Positions 15,725 through 24,122 of a DNA stretch of 29,413 nt are shown piece after piece. A program made the translations under genes and the position numbers. The notes beneath the pieces were generated by a model, which was not told where the DNA came from, ran no database searches, and saw only the letters and a list, made by a program, of their open reading frames with translations. The number at the start of each line of letters is the position of its first letter. The stretch's first letter is position 1. Source of the DNA: CAYXSX01 sp964493095 (GTDB taxonomy: Bacteria > Pseudomonadota > Alphaproteobacteria > Micavibrionales > Micavibrionaceae); NCBI GenBank assembly GCA_964493095.1, contig CAZBNG010000022.1, forward strand, positions 1 to 29,413. The letters run 5' to 3'.

Positions 15725-17014
15725 ATGAATAATGTAACGGTGATCGGCTCGCAATGGGGTGATGAAGGTAAGGGAAAGATCGTTGACTGGCTTTCCAGCC
15801 GCGCCGATGTGGTCGTGCGTTTTCAGGGCGGGCACAATGCCGGGCATACGCTGGTGATCGATGGCGTAACTTACAAGTTGCACCTGCTTCCCTCCGGCAT
15901 CGTGAGAGAGGGCAAGGTTTCGATTATCGGCAACGGTGTCGTTGTCGACCCGTGGGCGCTGATGAAGGAAATCGAAGCCATACGCAAGCAGGGCGTTGAA
16001 ATTACACCGCAAAAGCTGATGATCGCGGAAAATGCACCTTTGATCCTGCCCATTCACTCTGCGCTGGACCGTGCTATGGAAGCCGCTCGCGGCAATAGCC
16101 CGATCGGCACGACAGGGCGCGGTATTGGTCCGGCCTATGAGGATAAAATTGCCCGCCGGGCGCTGCGTTTGTGCGATCTGGAAGATGAAGAGGTGGTGCG
16201 CCGCAAGCTGGAGCGCATGATGCTGCATCACAATGCGCTTTTACGCGGGCTGGGCGCCGAGGAAATGGACGCGGAAGATATCTTTAGGCAATTGATAGAA
16301 GTACGTGATGAAATTCTGCCCTATAAGGCCGTAACGTGGCGCGTCCTCGATGAAGCACGCAAGGCAGGCAAGAAAATCCTGTTCGAGGGCGCTCAGGGCA
16401 TGATGCTGGATGTCGATCACGGGACATACCCTTATGTGACGTCTTCCAATATGGCGGCGGCGCAGGCAGGGACCGGCTCTGGCGTAGGGCCGGATGCCGT
16501 GGGCTATGTTCTGGGTATTACCAAGGCTTATACGACGCGCGTGGGCTCCGGCCCGTTCCCGACCGAGCAGGATAACGAAATCGGCCAGTTTCTGGGCGAA
16601 AAAGGACATGAATTTGGTACGACCACGGGGCGTAAGCGCCGTTGCGGCTGGTTCGATGCGGCACTGGTGCGCCAGACCATCAAGCTGGGCGGCATTCACG
16701 GGATTGCGCTGACCAAGCTGGATGTTCTGGACGGTCTGGATGAGCTGAAAATCTGCGTTGGTTATGAAATTGACGGAGAGAAATATGATTACCTGCCTGC
16801 CGCGCTGGACAAGCAGGAGGCCGCCAAACCTGTTTACCAAGCGATTGAGGGGTGGAAAGAAAGCACAAAAGGGGCGCGTACATGGGCTGAATTACCCGCC
16901 GGAGCGGTTAAATACGTCAAGTATATTGAGGAATTGATTGAAGCTCCGGTAACGCTTCTTTCTACCAGCCCGGAGCGGGACGATACCATTTTAATGCACG
17001 ATCCGTTCATGTGA
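15725..17014 (+). CDS. purA: Adenylosuccinate synthetase PurA
   Basis: Catalyses the GTP-dependent joining of IMP and aspartate to adenylosuccinate, the first committed step to AMP. The 429-residue length is typical. The N-terminal loop GSQWGDEGKGKIVDWL, RFQGGHNAGHTLVIDG, the IMP-binding TTGRGIGPAYEDK and LFEGAQGMMLDVDHGTYP are all in place. GTTTGRKRRCGWFDA and TKLDVLDGLDE follow in the expected order. AGGAG lies upstream of the ATG, which directly follows the stop codon of hisZ, so the two are co-transcribed. Confidence 0.98.
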   Translation: MNNVTVIGSQWGDEGKGKIVDWLSSRADVVVRFQGGHNAGHTLVIDGVTYKLHLLPSGIVREGKVSIIGNGVVVDPWALMKEIEAIRKQGVEITPQKLMIAENAPLILPIHSALDRAMEAARGNSPIGTTGRGIGPAYEDKIARRALRLCDLEDEEVVRRKLERMMLHHNALLRGLGAEEMDAEDIFRQLIEVRDEILPYKAVTWRVLDEARKAGKKILFEGAQGMMLDVDHGTYPYVTSSNMAAAQAGTGSGVGPDAVGYVLGITKAYTTRVGSGPFPTEQDNEIGQFLGEKGHEFGTTTGRKRRCGWFDAALVRQTIKLGGIHGIALTKLDVLDGLDELKICVGYEIDGEKYDYLPAALDKQEAAKPVYQAIEGWKESTKGARTWAELPAGAVKYVKYIEELIEAPVTLLSTSPERDDTILMHDPFM

Positions 17015-17030
17015 GGCGTTTGTTCAGCGC

Positions 17031-17051
17031 CGCCGCTCTTTTCCGGCGTTT
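17031..17051 (+). terminator. Weak candidate terminator after purA
   Basis: CGCCG (17031-17035) and CGGCG (17044-17048) form a short 5-base stem with an 8-base loop, followed by only TTT. It is placed 17 bases after the purA stop. The stem is short, so this is a weak call. Confidence 0.25.
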
Positions 17052-17156
17052 GGGCATTTTACTTTTTCTTCTTCCGGGATTATTATGGTAGCGGCGGATT
17101 ATTCTGATTCGCTTCCTTCGCAGTGCCGTGCGGCAAAATTTCCAGGATCGTTTTAG

Positions 17157-19328
17157 ATGGCAGAAACAGAAGAAGAACCAATCGAGTCACAGAGCGGGAC
17201 TGAAGGTGATCCTGGGGTTGAGGAAACCGCCGCCGAAAGTGCCGCAGGTGAGGCGGAAGAGGTTTCTGAGGGCAAAAAAGACAAATCGCCTGTTTTAGCA
17301 GACGAAAAGCAGGATCAGGGAAGCAAGCTTGCCGGGGATGATCGCATCATATCCCTCGGAGATAAAATAGAGATTTATATTGATAAGCCGCTGCCACAAT
17401 ATAATCAGGGAGAAATTAAGGCTTATAGCGCATTTCCAAAACCTGACAACGGCGAAGAATATTTTGCACTGGTCTGTGAGAAGTTTCTGATACCCCGGTT
17501 TCATTCGGAATCGGTTTATTCTTCAATCGTTAACCCCTGCCTGGTACAGCTTGTAGGCAAAGGTATTGTTTACTGGACTCCTGAGAAGCAGGAAAAATAT
17601 GTTTTCGTATACCGCAAGAATATAGGGAAACCCGTTATGGTGCATGGTGCCAAAGCGGCTTTGAATATGCGGGTGGATCTTGTGATGAATGCCGTTGTAC
17701 GGCCGATGGTGGGGTTGTTGCAGGATTTCAGGGACAAGGATTTTGTTCACGGCGATATCAGGGTATCTAACTTTTTCGATGGCGATTCGGAGAAGCTGGA
17801 GAAGGTGATATTAGGTGAATGTCTTTCTACGCCGGCTTCCTACCTCCAGCCGGTTTTGTATGAAACGCCGGAAAGGGCGATGGCGGCGCCTATAGGGCGC
17901 GGAAAAGGCACCGTTTACGATGATTTGTATTCTTTCGGTGTTGCGCTTGCGGTTATGCTTCGTACACATGATCCGTTGGAGGGGGCTGACGACAAAGAAA
18001 TCATTCAACAAAAAATTGAAATGGGCACGTTTTCGACACTGACTTCGAAAGACAGGTTTCACGGTAATATACTGGATCTTTTACGCGGATTGCTGCAGGA
18101 CGATGTTTCCCTGCGCTGGGGGGTCAGCGAGATGCAAATGTGGCTTGAGGGGACCAGGCCCAACGCAAAGCATAGCGTGCGCGAAAAGAAAGCTCCAAGA
18201 GCCCTTGTTTTTGATGATAACAAATACGTTTATTGCTCTTTTCTTGCCATGGACCTTCAGGATAATCATGCGGAAGTTGTGCGCATGATTGATGACAACT
18301 CTTTGGAGCAGTGGATATCTAGATCAGTAGAAGACGAGGAAATGGAGGAGAACTACCTTTCTGCCGTAGCCTCAGCAAGGGATTTCGGTACCGGAGGAGC
18401 CGGCTACGCGGAACGTTTGGCAAGCAATCTCAGCATAATACTGGACAGGCACGCGCCTATCCGCTTCAACGAAGTCAGCGCCAAAGGAGATGGGATTGGA
18501 ACGGCTCTGGCTGAAGCTGTGTCGAGAGGGAAAGACCTGCAAAGCTTTGTTAAAGTGTTTTCACAAAATATTGCCCTTAAGTGGGCCGCGCTTCAGGATT
18601 CCGCCAGCGCAGACATATCGTCACTAACAAGCAAATTTGAGACAGTGCGAAGTTTTATGCGGCAGGATCGCATAGGATACGGTCTTGAGAGATGTTTGTA
18701 TTTCCTTTGTCCCGAAGCGCCGTGCATGAGTGAGAAGCTGAAAAGCTATTATGTCGATAGTCCGGAAGCCATGATGAACGCGTTTGAAGATCTTTGTGCA
18801 AAAGGGAAATCCCCCGCTTTGTTCATGGACCGTCATACGGCGTCCTATCTTTTTGCCAAGGATAGCCGTGCGATAGAAGGTTATATGCCGGATCTGAACT
18901 CGCCGGATGAGGATAGGAAGGTCATGGGCAATTTAAAAGCATTGGCCACCGTGCAAAAGCGTGAACGCATGTCCGGTTTCCCCCATATTGCTGCGGCGTT
19001 TATGGAGATGCTTCCCTGTGTTTTTGCCACTTATCATGATCGTGAAGTGCGTGAAAAACTTCAAAAAGATGTGAAGCGTTACGCGGAAGCGGGTGATCTG
19101 GTTAAGATGGCAGGGCTTCTGGATAATACTGAAATACGCGGCAAGGATACCGGCGGATTTAAAAGAGCCAGTGCTGAATATCTGGCACTTACTAAAGAGT
19201 ATGAAATGTTAGATGTGCGTTTGCAGGACAAAGCGTCCTTTGGCCGCGCGACGGGTAAGGAAGCGGCGGCGGTTATATCCTGTATTCTTGCCGTTGTTGT
19301 AATTCTGGGCGTGTTTTTTATTCTTTAA
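17157..19328 (+). CDS. Tail-anchored protein with degenerate kinase domain
   Basis: A 723-residue protein I do not recognise as a named family. Residues 1-60 are acidic and disordered-looking. Residues about 70-335 follow the order of a protein kinase fold. HGDIRVSN (198-205) has the catalytic-loop Asp200 and Asn205. LGEC (219-222) stands where DFG is expected. YETPERA (235-241) matches the APE motif, DDLYSFGVAL (255-264) the DxYSxG motif, and LLQDDVSLRW (312-321) the C-lobe arginine motif. Loss of the DFG aspartate suggests a pseudokinase or atypical kinase. Residues 340-690 are helical with no known domain. Residues about 700-723 (AAAVISCILAVVVILGVFFIL) are a C-terminal membrane anchor, so the bulk faces the cytoplasm. 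AGGA lies ten bases before the ATG. A small membrane protein gene follows after 19 bases. Confidence 0.75.
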   Translation: MAETEEEPIESQSGTEGDPGVEETAAESAAGEAEEVSEGKKDKSPVLADEKQDQGSKLAGDDRIISLGDKIEIYIDKPLPQYNQGEIKAYSAFPKPDNGEEYFALVCEKFLIPRFHSESVYSSIVNPCLVQLVGKGIVYWTPEKQEKYVFVYRKNIGKPVMVHGAKAALNMRVDLVMNAVVRPMVGLLQDFRDKDFVHGDIRVSNFFDGDSEKLEKVILGECLSTPASYLQPVLYETPERAMAAPIGRGKGTVYDDLYSFGVALAVMLRTHDPLEGADDKEIIQQKIEMGTFSTLTSKDRFHGNILDLLRGLLQDDVSLRWGVSEMQMWLEGTRPNAKHSVREKKAPRALVFDDNKYVYCSFLAMDLQDNHAEVVRMIDDNSLEQWISRSVEDEEMEENYLSAVASARDFGTGGAGYAERLASNLSIILDRHAPIRFNEVSAKGDGIGTALAEAVSRGKDLQSFVKVFSQNIALKWAALQDSASADISSLTSKFETVRSFMRQDRIGYGLERCLYFLCPEAPCMSEKLKSYYVDSPEAMMNAFEDLCAKGKSPALFMDRHTASYLFAKDSRAIEGYMPDLNSPDEDRKVMGNLKALATVQKRERMSGFPHIAAAFMEMLPCVFATYHDREVREKLQKDVKRYAEAGDLVKMAGLLDNTEIRGKDTGGFKRASAEYLALTKEYEMLDVRLQDKASFGRATGKEAAAVISCILAVVVILGVFFIL

Positions 19329-19347
19329 GTTTTTTGTGGAGATAAAA

Positions 19348-19875
19348 GTGGCTGAAGCGGGAACAGAGCAAAAACAGGTCGTGAGACGAAGACGAAAGCC
19401 GATGACAGGCCGCATATTTCTGGTTTGCTTTGCGATCAGCGGTGTTTTGTTCCTTCCTACTACGATATTGCTTGCCGTAGGCATGATGCCGACGTTAATT
19501 GCATTTCTGGTCGACCGTTCCAAAAAACGTATTACGAGAGCTGTTACAATCGGTGCGATGAACCTGGCAGGATGCTCCCCGTTTGTTCTTGATCTGTGGG
19601 GGTATGGACAAAGTTTCGAAAAAACGTTTTCCATTATTACTCAACCCACATCGATCATAGTTATGTATTTCGCTGCTGCAGTAGGCCATATGATTGGCTG
19701 GTCTATGACCGGCATTGTTGCCAGCCTGATGTATGAACGTGGTAAACAACGGCAGGTTGAAATTAAAAAGAAGCAGGAAGAACTGATCGAGCGCTGGGGA
19801 AAGGAAGTTACGGGTGTTAAAGACCTGGACGACGATGAATTGTCTCTTCCCGAAGTAAGTGCAGAATCATACTAA
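19348..19875 (+). CDS. Small multi-spanning membrane protein, unknown
   Basis: A 175-residue protein with a basic N-terminus (VVRRRRKPMTGR), two or three hydrophobic segments (about residues 23-52, 62-80 and 95-122, the first containing FLVCFAISGVLFLPTTILLA) and a charged C-terminal coiled segment (KQRQVEIKKKQEELIERW) ending in an acidic tail. No family is recognised. The GTG at 19348 is preferred because GGAG (19338-19341) lies six bases upstream; a GTG at 19336 in the same frame would include that site. The 19-base distance from the kinase-like gene implies an operon and possibly a membrane complex (inference). It ends 17 bases before the convergent TPR gene. Confidence 0.75.
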   Translation: MAEAGTEQKQVVRRRRKPMTGRIFLVCFAISGVLFLPTTILLAVGMMPTLIAFLVDRSKKRITRAVTIGAMNLAGCSPFVLDLWGYGQSFEKTFSIITQPTSIIVMYFAAAVGHMIGWSMTGIVASLMYERGKQRQVEIKKKQEELIERWGKEVTGVKDLDDDELSLPEVSAESY

Positions 19876-19892
19876 TCCCGTGGTTCCTTAAC

Positions 19893-20567
19893 TTAGGGCG
19901 TTGCCGGTTTTTCTGCCGGTTTGGGCGGTAGCGGTGTGTGCGTTTGCAACAGCGCATGAATAATTCTCAAATTTCGCTCAATTTCCTTATCGTCTGGCGC
20001 CAGCGCGGCGGCTTTTTCCAGGAGTTCCGCCGATTCTTCAACTTTATCCTGTGCGGCCAGGTTGAGCGCCAGGTCATTCATGACCACTGTTGGATTGCCT
20101 TTCCAGTGTTCAAGGGCTTCGCGGTAAGCTTGCTCTGCCTGTTCATACATGTTTTTCGAATCTAGTGCTATGCCAAGGTAGTGATAGGCTTCATAATTGT
20201 TGTTATTCTGCGCGATGGCTTTTTGCGCGTAGTCCTCGGCGGCAGTGTAATTGCCTAGGGCTATCTGAATAGCGGCAAATTCAACTTTTGCGGCCCCTGT
20301 GGGGTCTTCTCCGCGTGCAAACGGAGAGAGGACGATCGCGGCGCGATTAAGGTACTCTGCATAACGCAGTTCCCGTGCATAGTTGATAGCAGCCTCAAGA
20401 TTTTTAGGGTTTCGATTGTAAGTGCTTTCAAGCGTCGCCAGAGATGGCGGCAAAGAAGACGCGTTGCCACGCTCGGTGCCGCCAGTCGTGCCGCAGGCGC
20501 TGAGCAATATACAAGCTCCCAGTAAGAGAAAGATATCTTTTGGCAGAATTTTAATCATGGCGTTCAC
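19893..20567 (-). CDS. TPR-repeat lipoprotein
   Basis: A 224-residue lipoprotein with signal peptide ending ILLSAC (Cys25 from the GTG start) and four or more TPR units, for example PKNLEAAINYARELRYAEYL, YTAAEDYAQKAIAQNNNNYE, AYHYLGIALDSKNMYEQAEQ and ALNLAAQDKVEESAELLEKA. A proline-rich tail follows (PPKPAEKPATP). It resembles TadD-like or CcmH-type TPR scaffolds, but no pilus genes are present. The GTG at 20567 overlaps the stop codon of the thioredoxin-like gene (GTGA); an ATG at 20558 is the alternative and shortens the protein by three residues. Being last in the cytochrome c operon, it may help apocytochrome handling, as TPR domains do in System I (inference). Confidence 0.85.
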   Translation of the reverse strand: MNAMIKILPKDIFLLLGACILLSACGTTGGTERGNASSLPPSLATLESTYNRNPKNLEAAINYARELRYAEYLNRAAIVLSPFARGEDPTGAAKVEFAAIQIALGNYTAAEDYAQKAIAQNNNNYEAYHYLGIALDSKNMYEQAEQAYREALEHWKGNPTVVMNDLALNLAAQDKVEESAELLEKAAALAPDDKEIERNLRIIHALLQTHTPLPPKPAEKPATP

Positions 20568-21124
20568 TCAGTTTTATTGTGAGTGGAGGGTGGTATCAAG
20601 CCATATTCCACCGGCCCTACAATTTTTTGAACCATTTTTCTTTCGGCATTGACGCGGATGGTTTCCGGAACTCGTATTGTGTTGAAAGTTTTCAGGGAAA
20701 TGGATTTATCCGAATCCCATACCCAATAGACGTTTTCCCGTTTTAAGTCGATGTCGTGAGTGTGTGCCAGCCGTTCCATGAAATTATGGATAGGCGCTTC
20801 ATCGTCGTCTATGGCGATGGCTATCAGGGCGGTTTTTCCATCTCGTGATTCCACATATTTCAGAAGGCTGGGAAATTCGGCGAAACATACACCGCACCAG
20901 CCAGCCCAGAAATGAATAAGGATTTCTTCATTGGCAATATCGGCAATCCGGAGTGTTTGTTCGTCCAGAGTCGTAAAGGCAAAGTCCGGAACCGGATTTT
21001 CTTCTTTCTTTTGGGCCGCGTCTGATAATTTGCGGTTTTTTCCTTCGGGCGTCACATGCGCATCGTACACGATTGTGCCCGCAAGAATGGCAAGAGCCAG
21101 AAATAAGGCGATTAGTTTAGCCAT
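20564..21124 (-). CDS. TlpA/ResA-like membrane-anchored thioredoxin
   Basis: A 186-residue thioredoxin-fold protein held in the membrane by an N-terminal helix (MAKLIALFLALAILAGTIVY) and facing the periplasm. The active site is WAGWCGVC (Cys77 and Cys80), with a cis-proline candidate in IRVPETIRV. In System II cytochrome c maturation such a protein (ResA or CcsX) reduces the haem-binding cysteines of apocytochrome c. The position directly after ccsA, overlapping its last codons by eight bases, supports this role. Its ATG lies within the ccsA C-terminal codons. The exact oxidoreductase partner cannot be read from sequence. Confidence 0.9.
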   Translation of the reverse strand: MAKLIALFLALAILAGTIVYDAHVTPEGKNRKLSDAAQKKEENPVPDFAFTTLDEQTLRIADIANEEILIHFWAGWCGVCFAEFPSLLKYVESRDGKTALIAIAIDDDEAPIHNFMERLAHTHDIDLKRENVYWVWDSDKSISLKTFNTIRVPETIRVNAERKMVQKIVGPVEYGLIPPSTHNKTE

Positions 21125-22846
21125 GGGCCGCCTTTTTTTTCTTTTTGTGGTGTGAGTTTATCAGAAACAGCATGGTGCTGACAAAAGTCAGCTCTGCTGC
21201 GCAGAACAAGCCGAGGCTTACGGCTATGCCTTGTGTGAAGCCGTATGAGTGCAAGCCTACGCTCAAAAGGTTGACGCCGAACCATGCCAGGGCGACGATA
21301 ATGTTAACCAAAGCTGTGAGTCCTGCAAAGTAGACTGGTGGCAATATGCCTGTAACACGTCCGTGGAAGGTCCACAAAAGCCAGAGACATACCAGCATCG
21401 CCCCGTTTTCCTTAGGGTCCCAGCCCCAGAAGCGCCCCCATGACTGGTCGGCCCATATGCCTCCCAGGATGGTGCCNNNNNNNNNNAGGCGATCAATCCT
21501 GTTGCCATGATGGTTTTGAAAAGGGAAGAGCCGCTTCCCGCTTTTTTGCATTCCCGGATAAGATAGAGATGAGCGAGTGTGCCGGTAACAAGTGAGCAGC
21601 CATACCCTATTGTGATAGCCACCACATGTGTGCCGAGCCAGAAATTGGTGTCCAGCACAGCAACCAGCATTTGCAGCGTATCGCCGTCTGCGGCGTAACG
21701 CATGCTGATAAACAGCAGTACTGAGCCGATAAGAGAGGCAACCAATAGCAATATGCCGTCTTTGCGCCGGAGTTCGAAGAACAGGCACAGGATTACTGCG
21801 ATCAGAGAAACGAAAATCGTGGTCTCGTAAAGCGTGGCCACGGGTGGGCGGGCCATGATGATCATACGCATGATGATGGCGGCGGCCTGAGAGAGAGCGG
21901 CCATGTAAAGTAACAAAACCGGGATTTTGAAAAGGCCCGTTCGCCCGCTTAGGAAGCCGGTTAAAAGCGCGATAAAGGCTGCGATATATAATCCCAGACT
22001 GACCCGCAGCAGGCTTAAATCATGATAGCGTACCTCCAGTTCCAGTCTTGAGCGGTCGGCGTGGTCTTCTGCAAGTTCATAGGTTTTGTTCTCAAGGCTT
22101 TTCGCTGCCTTTTTCCAGAGCGCGGAATCTTTGTCTGCATAAGCATGCGCCAGATCCTGCCACCCTTTAAGCAGTTCGGCGCTTTGTGGCGAGCCGTTTC
22201 CTTCGATTAACACACCCCAGGGTGAGCTCCACACTTCACCATCACGTTCCCATTCCGGCGGAATTACCCGAAAAATGCGCGTGTTTTGGTGGGGAGTGAG
22301 CGATCCGTCCTGTTTTCCGGTGTCGAGATAGGTTTTCCCATCTTCCTGAAGCGGTTGTACAAGGCTCAGGGAACGGCTGATTTCCGCATATGCCATTGCT
22401 TTGAAATACAAGTTGACCAGAGCTTTCTGATTTTCAGTCAGGTTTTCTCCGGGCTTTTCGAGCAAGGTGGTTATTGTGGCCCGGTGTGTGTCGAGCGCAG
22501 AAGAAAGTTGCGTAAAACTGTAGCGGCTTTTTTCCGTCTCCTCCAGTCCAATGGCATCACGCAGGCGCGGGTCGGCGATTTTGAATACGGGGCGTTGGTA
22601 AGCGTTTTGCTGGTCAAAGAGCATTTCAGCAAGCCATTGAGAGGCGCTCAAATTGCCGATTTTTGTCCTGCCGGAAAATACAACAAGATAGGAACGTGCA
22701 AAACTTTCCAGCGGTTTTACGCGTCCTTCGTTCAGAATCGGGATTTCACGGAAGGTGCTGACGTCAAGATTGGCGGCAAAATTCTCTTTCTGCGCGGCGG
22801 CGGGCAGGGAAAAAAACATCACCAGAAGCGCGAGGAAAATTCTCAC
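21117..22846 (-). CDS. ccsA: System II cytochrome c synthase subunit CcsA (interrupted by N gap)
   Basis: The haem-handling subunit of System II cytochrome c maturation. The gene begins with a GTG at 22846 that overlaps the resB stop (GTGA), encoding a signal-like helix and a long extracytoplasmic region. Several membrane helices follow, with a conserved His segment (FWLGTHVVAITIGYG). Beyond the ten Ns at 21477-21486 the reading continues in another frame with GGIWADQSWGRFWGWDPKEN, the family's WWD motif, then LWTFHGRV and VGLHSYGFTQG, whose histidines are the expected haem ligands. The change of frame is explained by the wrong number of Ns, not necessarily by a mutation: an intact gene needs a true gap of 3k+2 bases. 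I therefore annotate one gene, not two. Confidence 0.85.
21477..21486. other. Assembly gap (10 N)
   Basis: Ten undetermined bases fall inside ccsA, just before the sequence for the WWD haem motif. The flanking codons (GLIA on one side, GTILGG on the other) need a filler of 3k+2 bases to stay in one frame, so ten is a placeholder. Confidence 0.98.
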
Positions 22847-23934
22847 TGTTTAGCCCTCCCGCGCTTGTTTTTTGTTTCCGTCAGTTTTGGTACCGTCATG
22901 GCGATATGTATCAGCAGACCGATGCATATGACGATGCTGGCAATGTAGGGATAAAGCCGGCCTATATTCTTAACCACGGCCAGAACTGTGGCCTGACTGC
23001 CATCTGGCATTTCCAGGAAAGAAGACTGGAAAAACGTGTAGCCTTTGTAGCGCAAAGGTTTGTTCATGGAAATTACACTGCGCCATTGCGTGTCGCTGTC
23101 ACTCAGGATGATTTCAGATCTGTAGCTGCGTGCTGTGTCCGTTCCGGGGTGTGTTTCCTTAGTGAAATTTATCAGTTTGATTTCAAATGGGAGTTCCGTC
23201 CGTTTACGTCGCAGCAGGAAAAGGTAGCTGCCTTTGTCGGTTTTAATAAAAGGCGGCCGCGGCATGAACTCAAATACGCTGTAATCTTTGTCATTAACGT
23301 TAAACGAGAGGGCTGCGTTGTTGTTTTCATCTTCCAGGGCGCGGCGCGCAGGGATCAGGCGGGGGTTCTCATCCTCCATAATGATGCGTGAATTGGCGTG
23401 GTAATTGTTAATCTTAATGTTGAAAGGGAGACCGGGGACGTCAAGTTTTTTCCCGGGGCGAAGATCTTTTGTGGGAAATGTTGCGATTTCGCTCGCTTCA
23501 TCATCGTTTACGGCGACGATTGCAAGTTCGCGCTTGTGGTAATCTGAAATAAAATCGGTCGACTCTCCCACCGGTATTACCATATTTCCTTCGGTGCTGA
23601 ATGCCGCGGTCAGCAGCCCGCCGGCCAGCAGCAGCAACGCGCCGCAATGAACAGTGATGGTGCCGGCCTTTTGCCAATTCCAGCGTTCTGTGATCAGCTT
23701 GGCGATCAGGTTTATTCCGACCAGTCCCAAAAGCGTGTAGCCGCCCGGCATGGGGATAAGGCCGCCCAGCCACACGATGAATGAGGAAAAGTAAATTTGT
23801 TGGGCCAGATAAAGGCCTATATATTTTTGTGAAACGGTGCCCAGAATAAGCAGGATCATAAGCCCGATAAGGGCATAGAAAAAGATTTTGGCGGAAGCAA
23901 GGGGGCGCAGCAGTGAAGATAGGGTTTGCGGCAT
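22843..23934 (-). CDS. resB: ResB-like cytochrome c biogenesis protein
   Basis: Partner of CcsA in System II; the two form the haem export and cytochrome c synthase complex. The 363-residue protein has three N-terminal membrane helices (about residues 18-36, 45-60 and 94-112), a large periplasmic beta-rich domain and a C-terminal helix (YPYIASIVICIGLLIHIAM). It includes the family pattern PLRYKGYTFFQSSFLE near residue 300. It is shorter than many ResB proteins (450 or more residues) but complete. The stop overlaps the GTG of ccsA. The ATG at 23934 is only 27 bases from the tRNA-like fragment and the mobile region, so its native promoter may have been displaced. Confidence 0.9.
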   Translation of the reverse strand: MPQTLSSLLRPLASAKIFFYALIGLMILLILGTVSQKYIGLYLAQQIYFSSFIVWLGGLIPMPGGYTLLGLVGINLIAKLITERWNWQKAGTITVHCGALLLLAGGLLTAAFSTEGNMVIPVGESTDFISDYHKRELAIVAVNDDEASEIATFPTKDLRPGKKLDVPGLPFNIKINNYHANSRIIMEDENPRLIPARRALEDENNNAALSFNVNDKDYSVFEFMPRPPFIKTDKGSYLFLLRRKRTELPFEIKLINFTKETHPGTDTARSYRSEIILSDSDTQWRSVISMNKPLRYKGYTFFQSSFLEMPDGSQATVLAVVKNIGRLYPYIASIVICIGLLIHIAMTVPKLTETKNKRGRAKQ

Positions 23935-23960
23935 CTCTTTTGGTCTTTAATGCCGTAGAA

Positions 23961-24122
23961 ATGGTGGACCCTGATGGGAGGGGATCGAACCACCGGACGG
24001 CACTACCGGATGATCTTAGCTCCCTCTTTGCCACCTTGGCAGACTGGGAACACCAGCTCCAAAAGCTTCCGCCGCAAGATCGAAAATATCTTGAGGATAT
24101 TTTCGGGGAGCCGACGCCATGA
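23961..24122 (+). CDS. Small hypothetical protein upstream of mobC
   Basis: A 53-residue frame whose last 35 residues (SSLFATLADWEHQLQKLPPQ and following) look like a real acidic helical protein. Its stop overlaps the ATG of the MobC-like gene (ATGA), supporting real translation. The first residues (MVDPDGRGSNHRT) read through the tRNA-like fragment and are probably not native; the original start may have been lost or altered at the junction. No function is recognised. Confidence 0.5.
   Translation: MVDPDGRGSNHRTALPDDLSSLFATLADWEHQLQKLPPQDRKYLEDIFGEPTP
23962..23990 (-). other. tRNA 3'-end-like fragment, possible attachment site
   Basis: On the minus strand the bases end in CCATC-AGGGTCC-A-CCA (23977-23962), the shape of a T-stem 3' half, acceptor strand, discriminator base and CCA. 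GGTTCGATC, a T-loop sequence, lies just upstream (23990-23982) but is separated by about five extra bases. No anticodon or D arm follows, so this is not a tRNA gene. It fits a 3' remnant left when an element integrates into a tRNA gene, lying exactly between resB and the mobilization genes. Confidence 0.4.

Noticed and set aside
21117..21788. Separate second cytochrome c assembly gene starting within 21788
   Set aside because: The residues upstream of the N gap in this frame are out-of-frame translation of ccsA; the downstream half is the C-terminus of the same gene.
23961..24040. Complete tRNA gene on the minus strand
   Set aside because: Only the 3' end resembles a tRNA; the T arm has extra bases and no anticodon or D arm can be folded.
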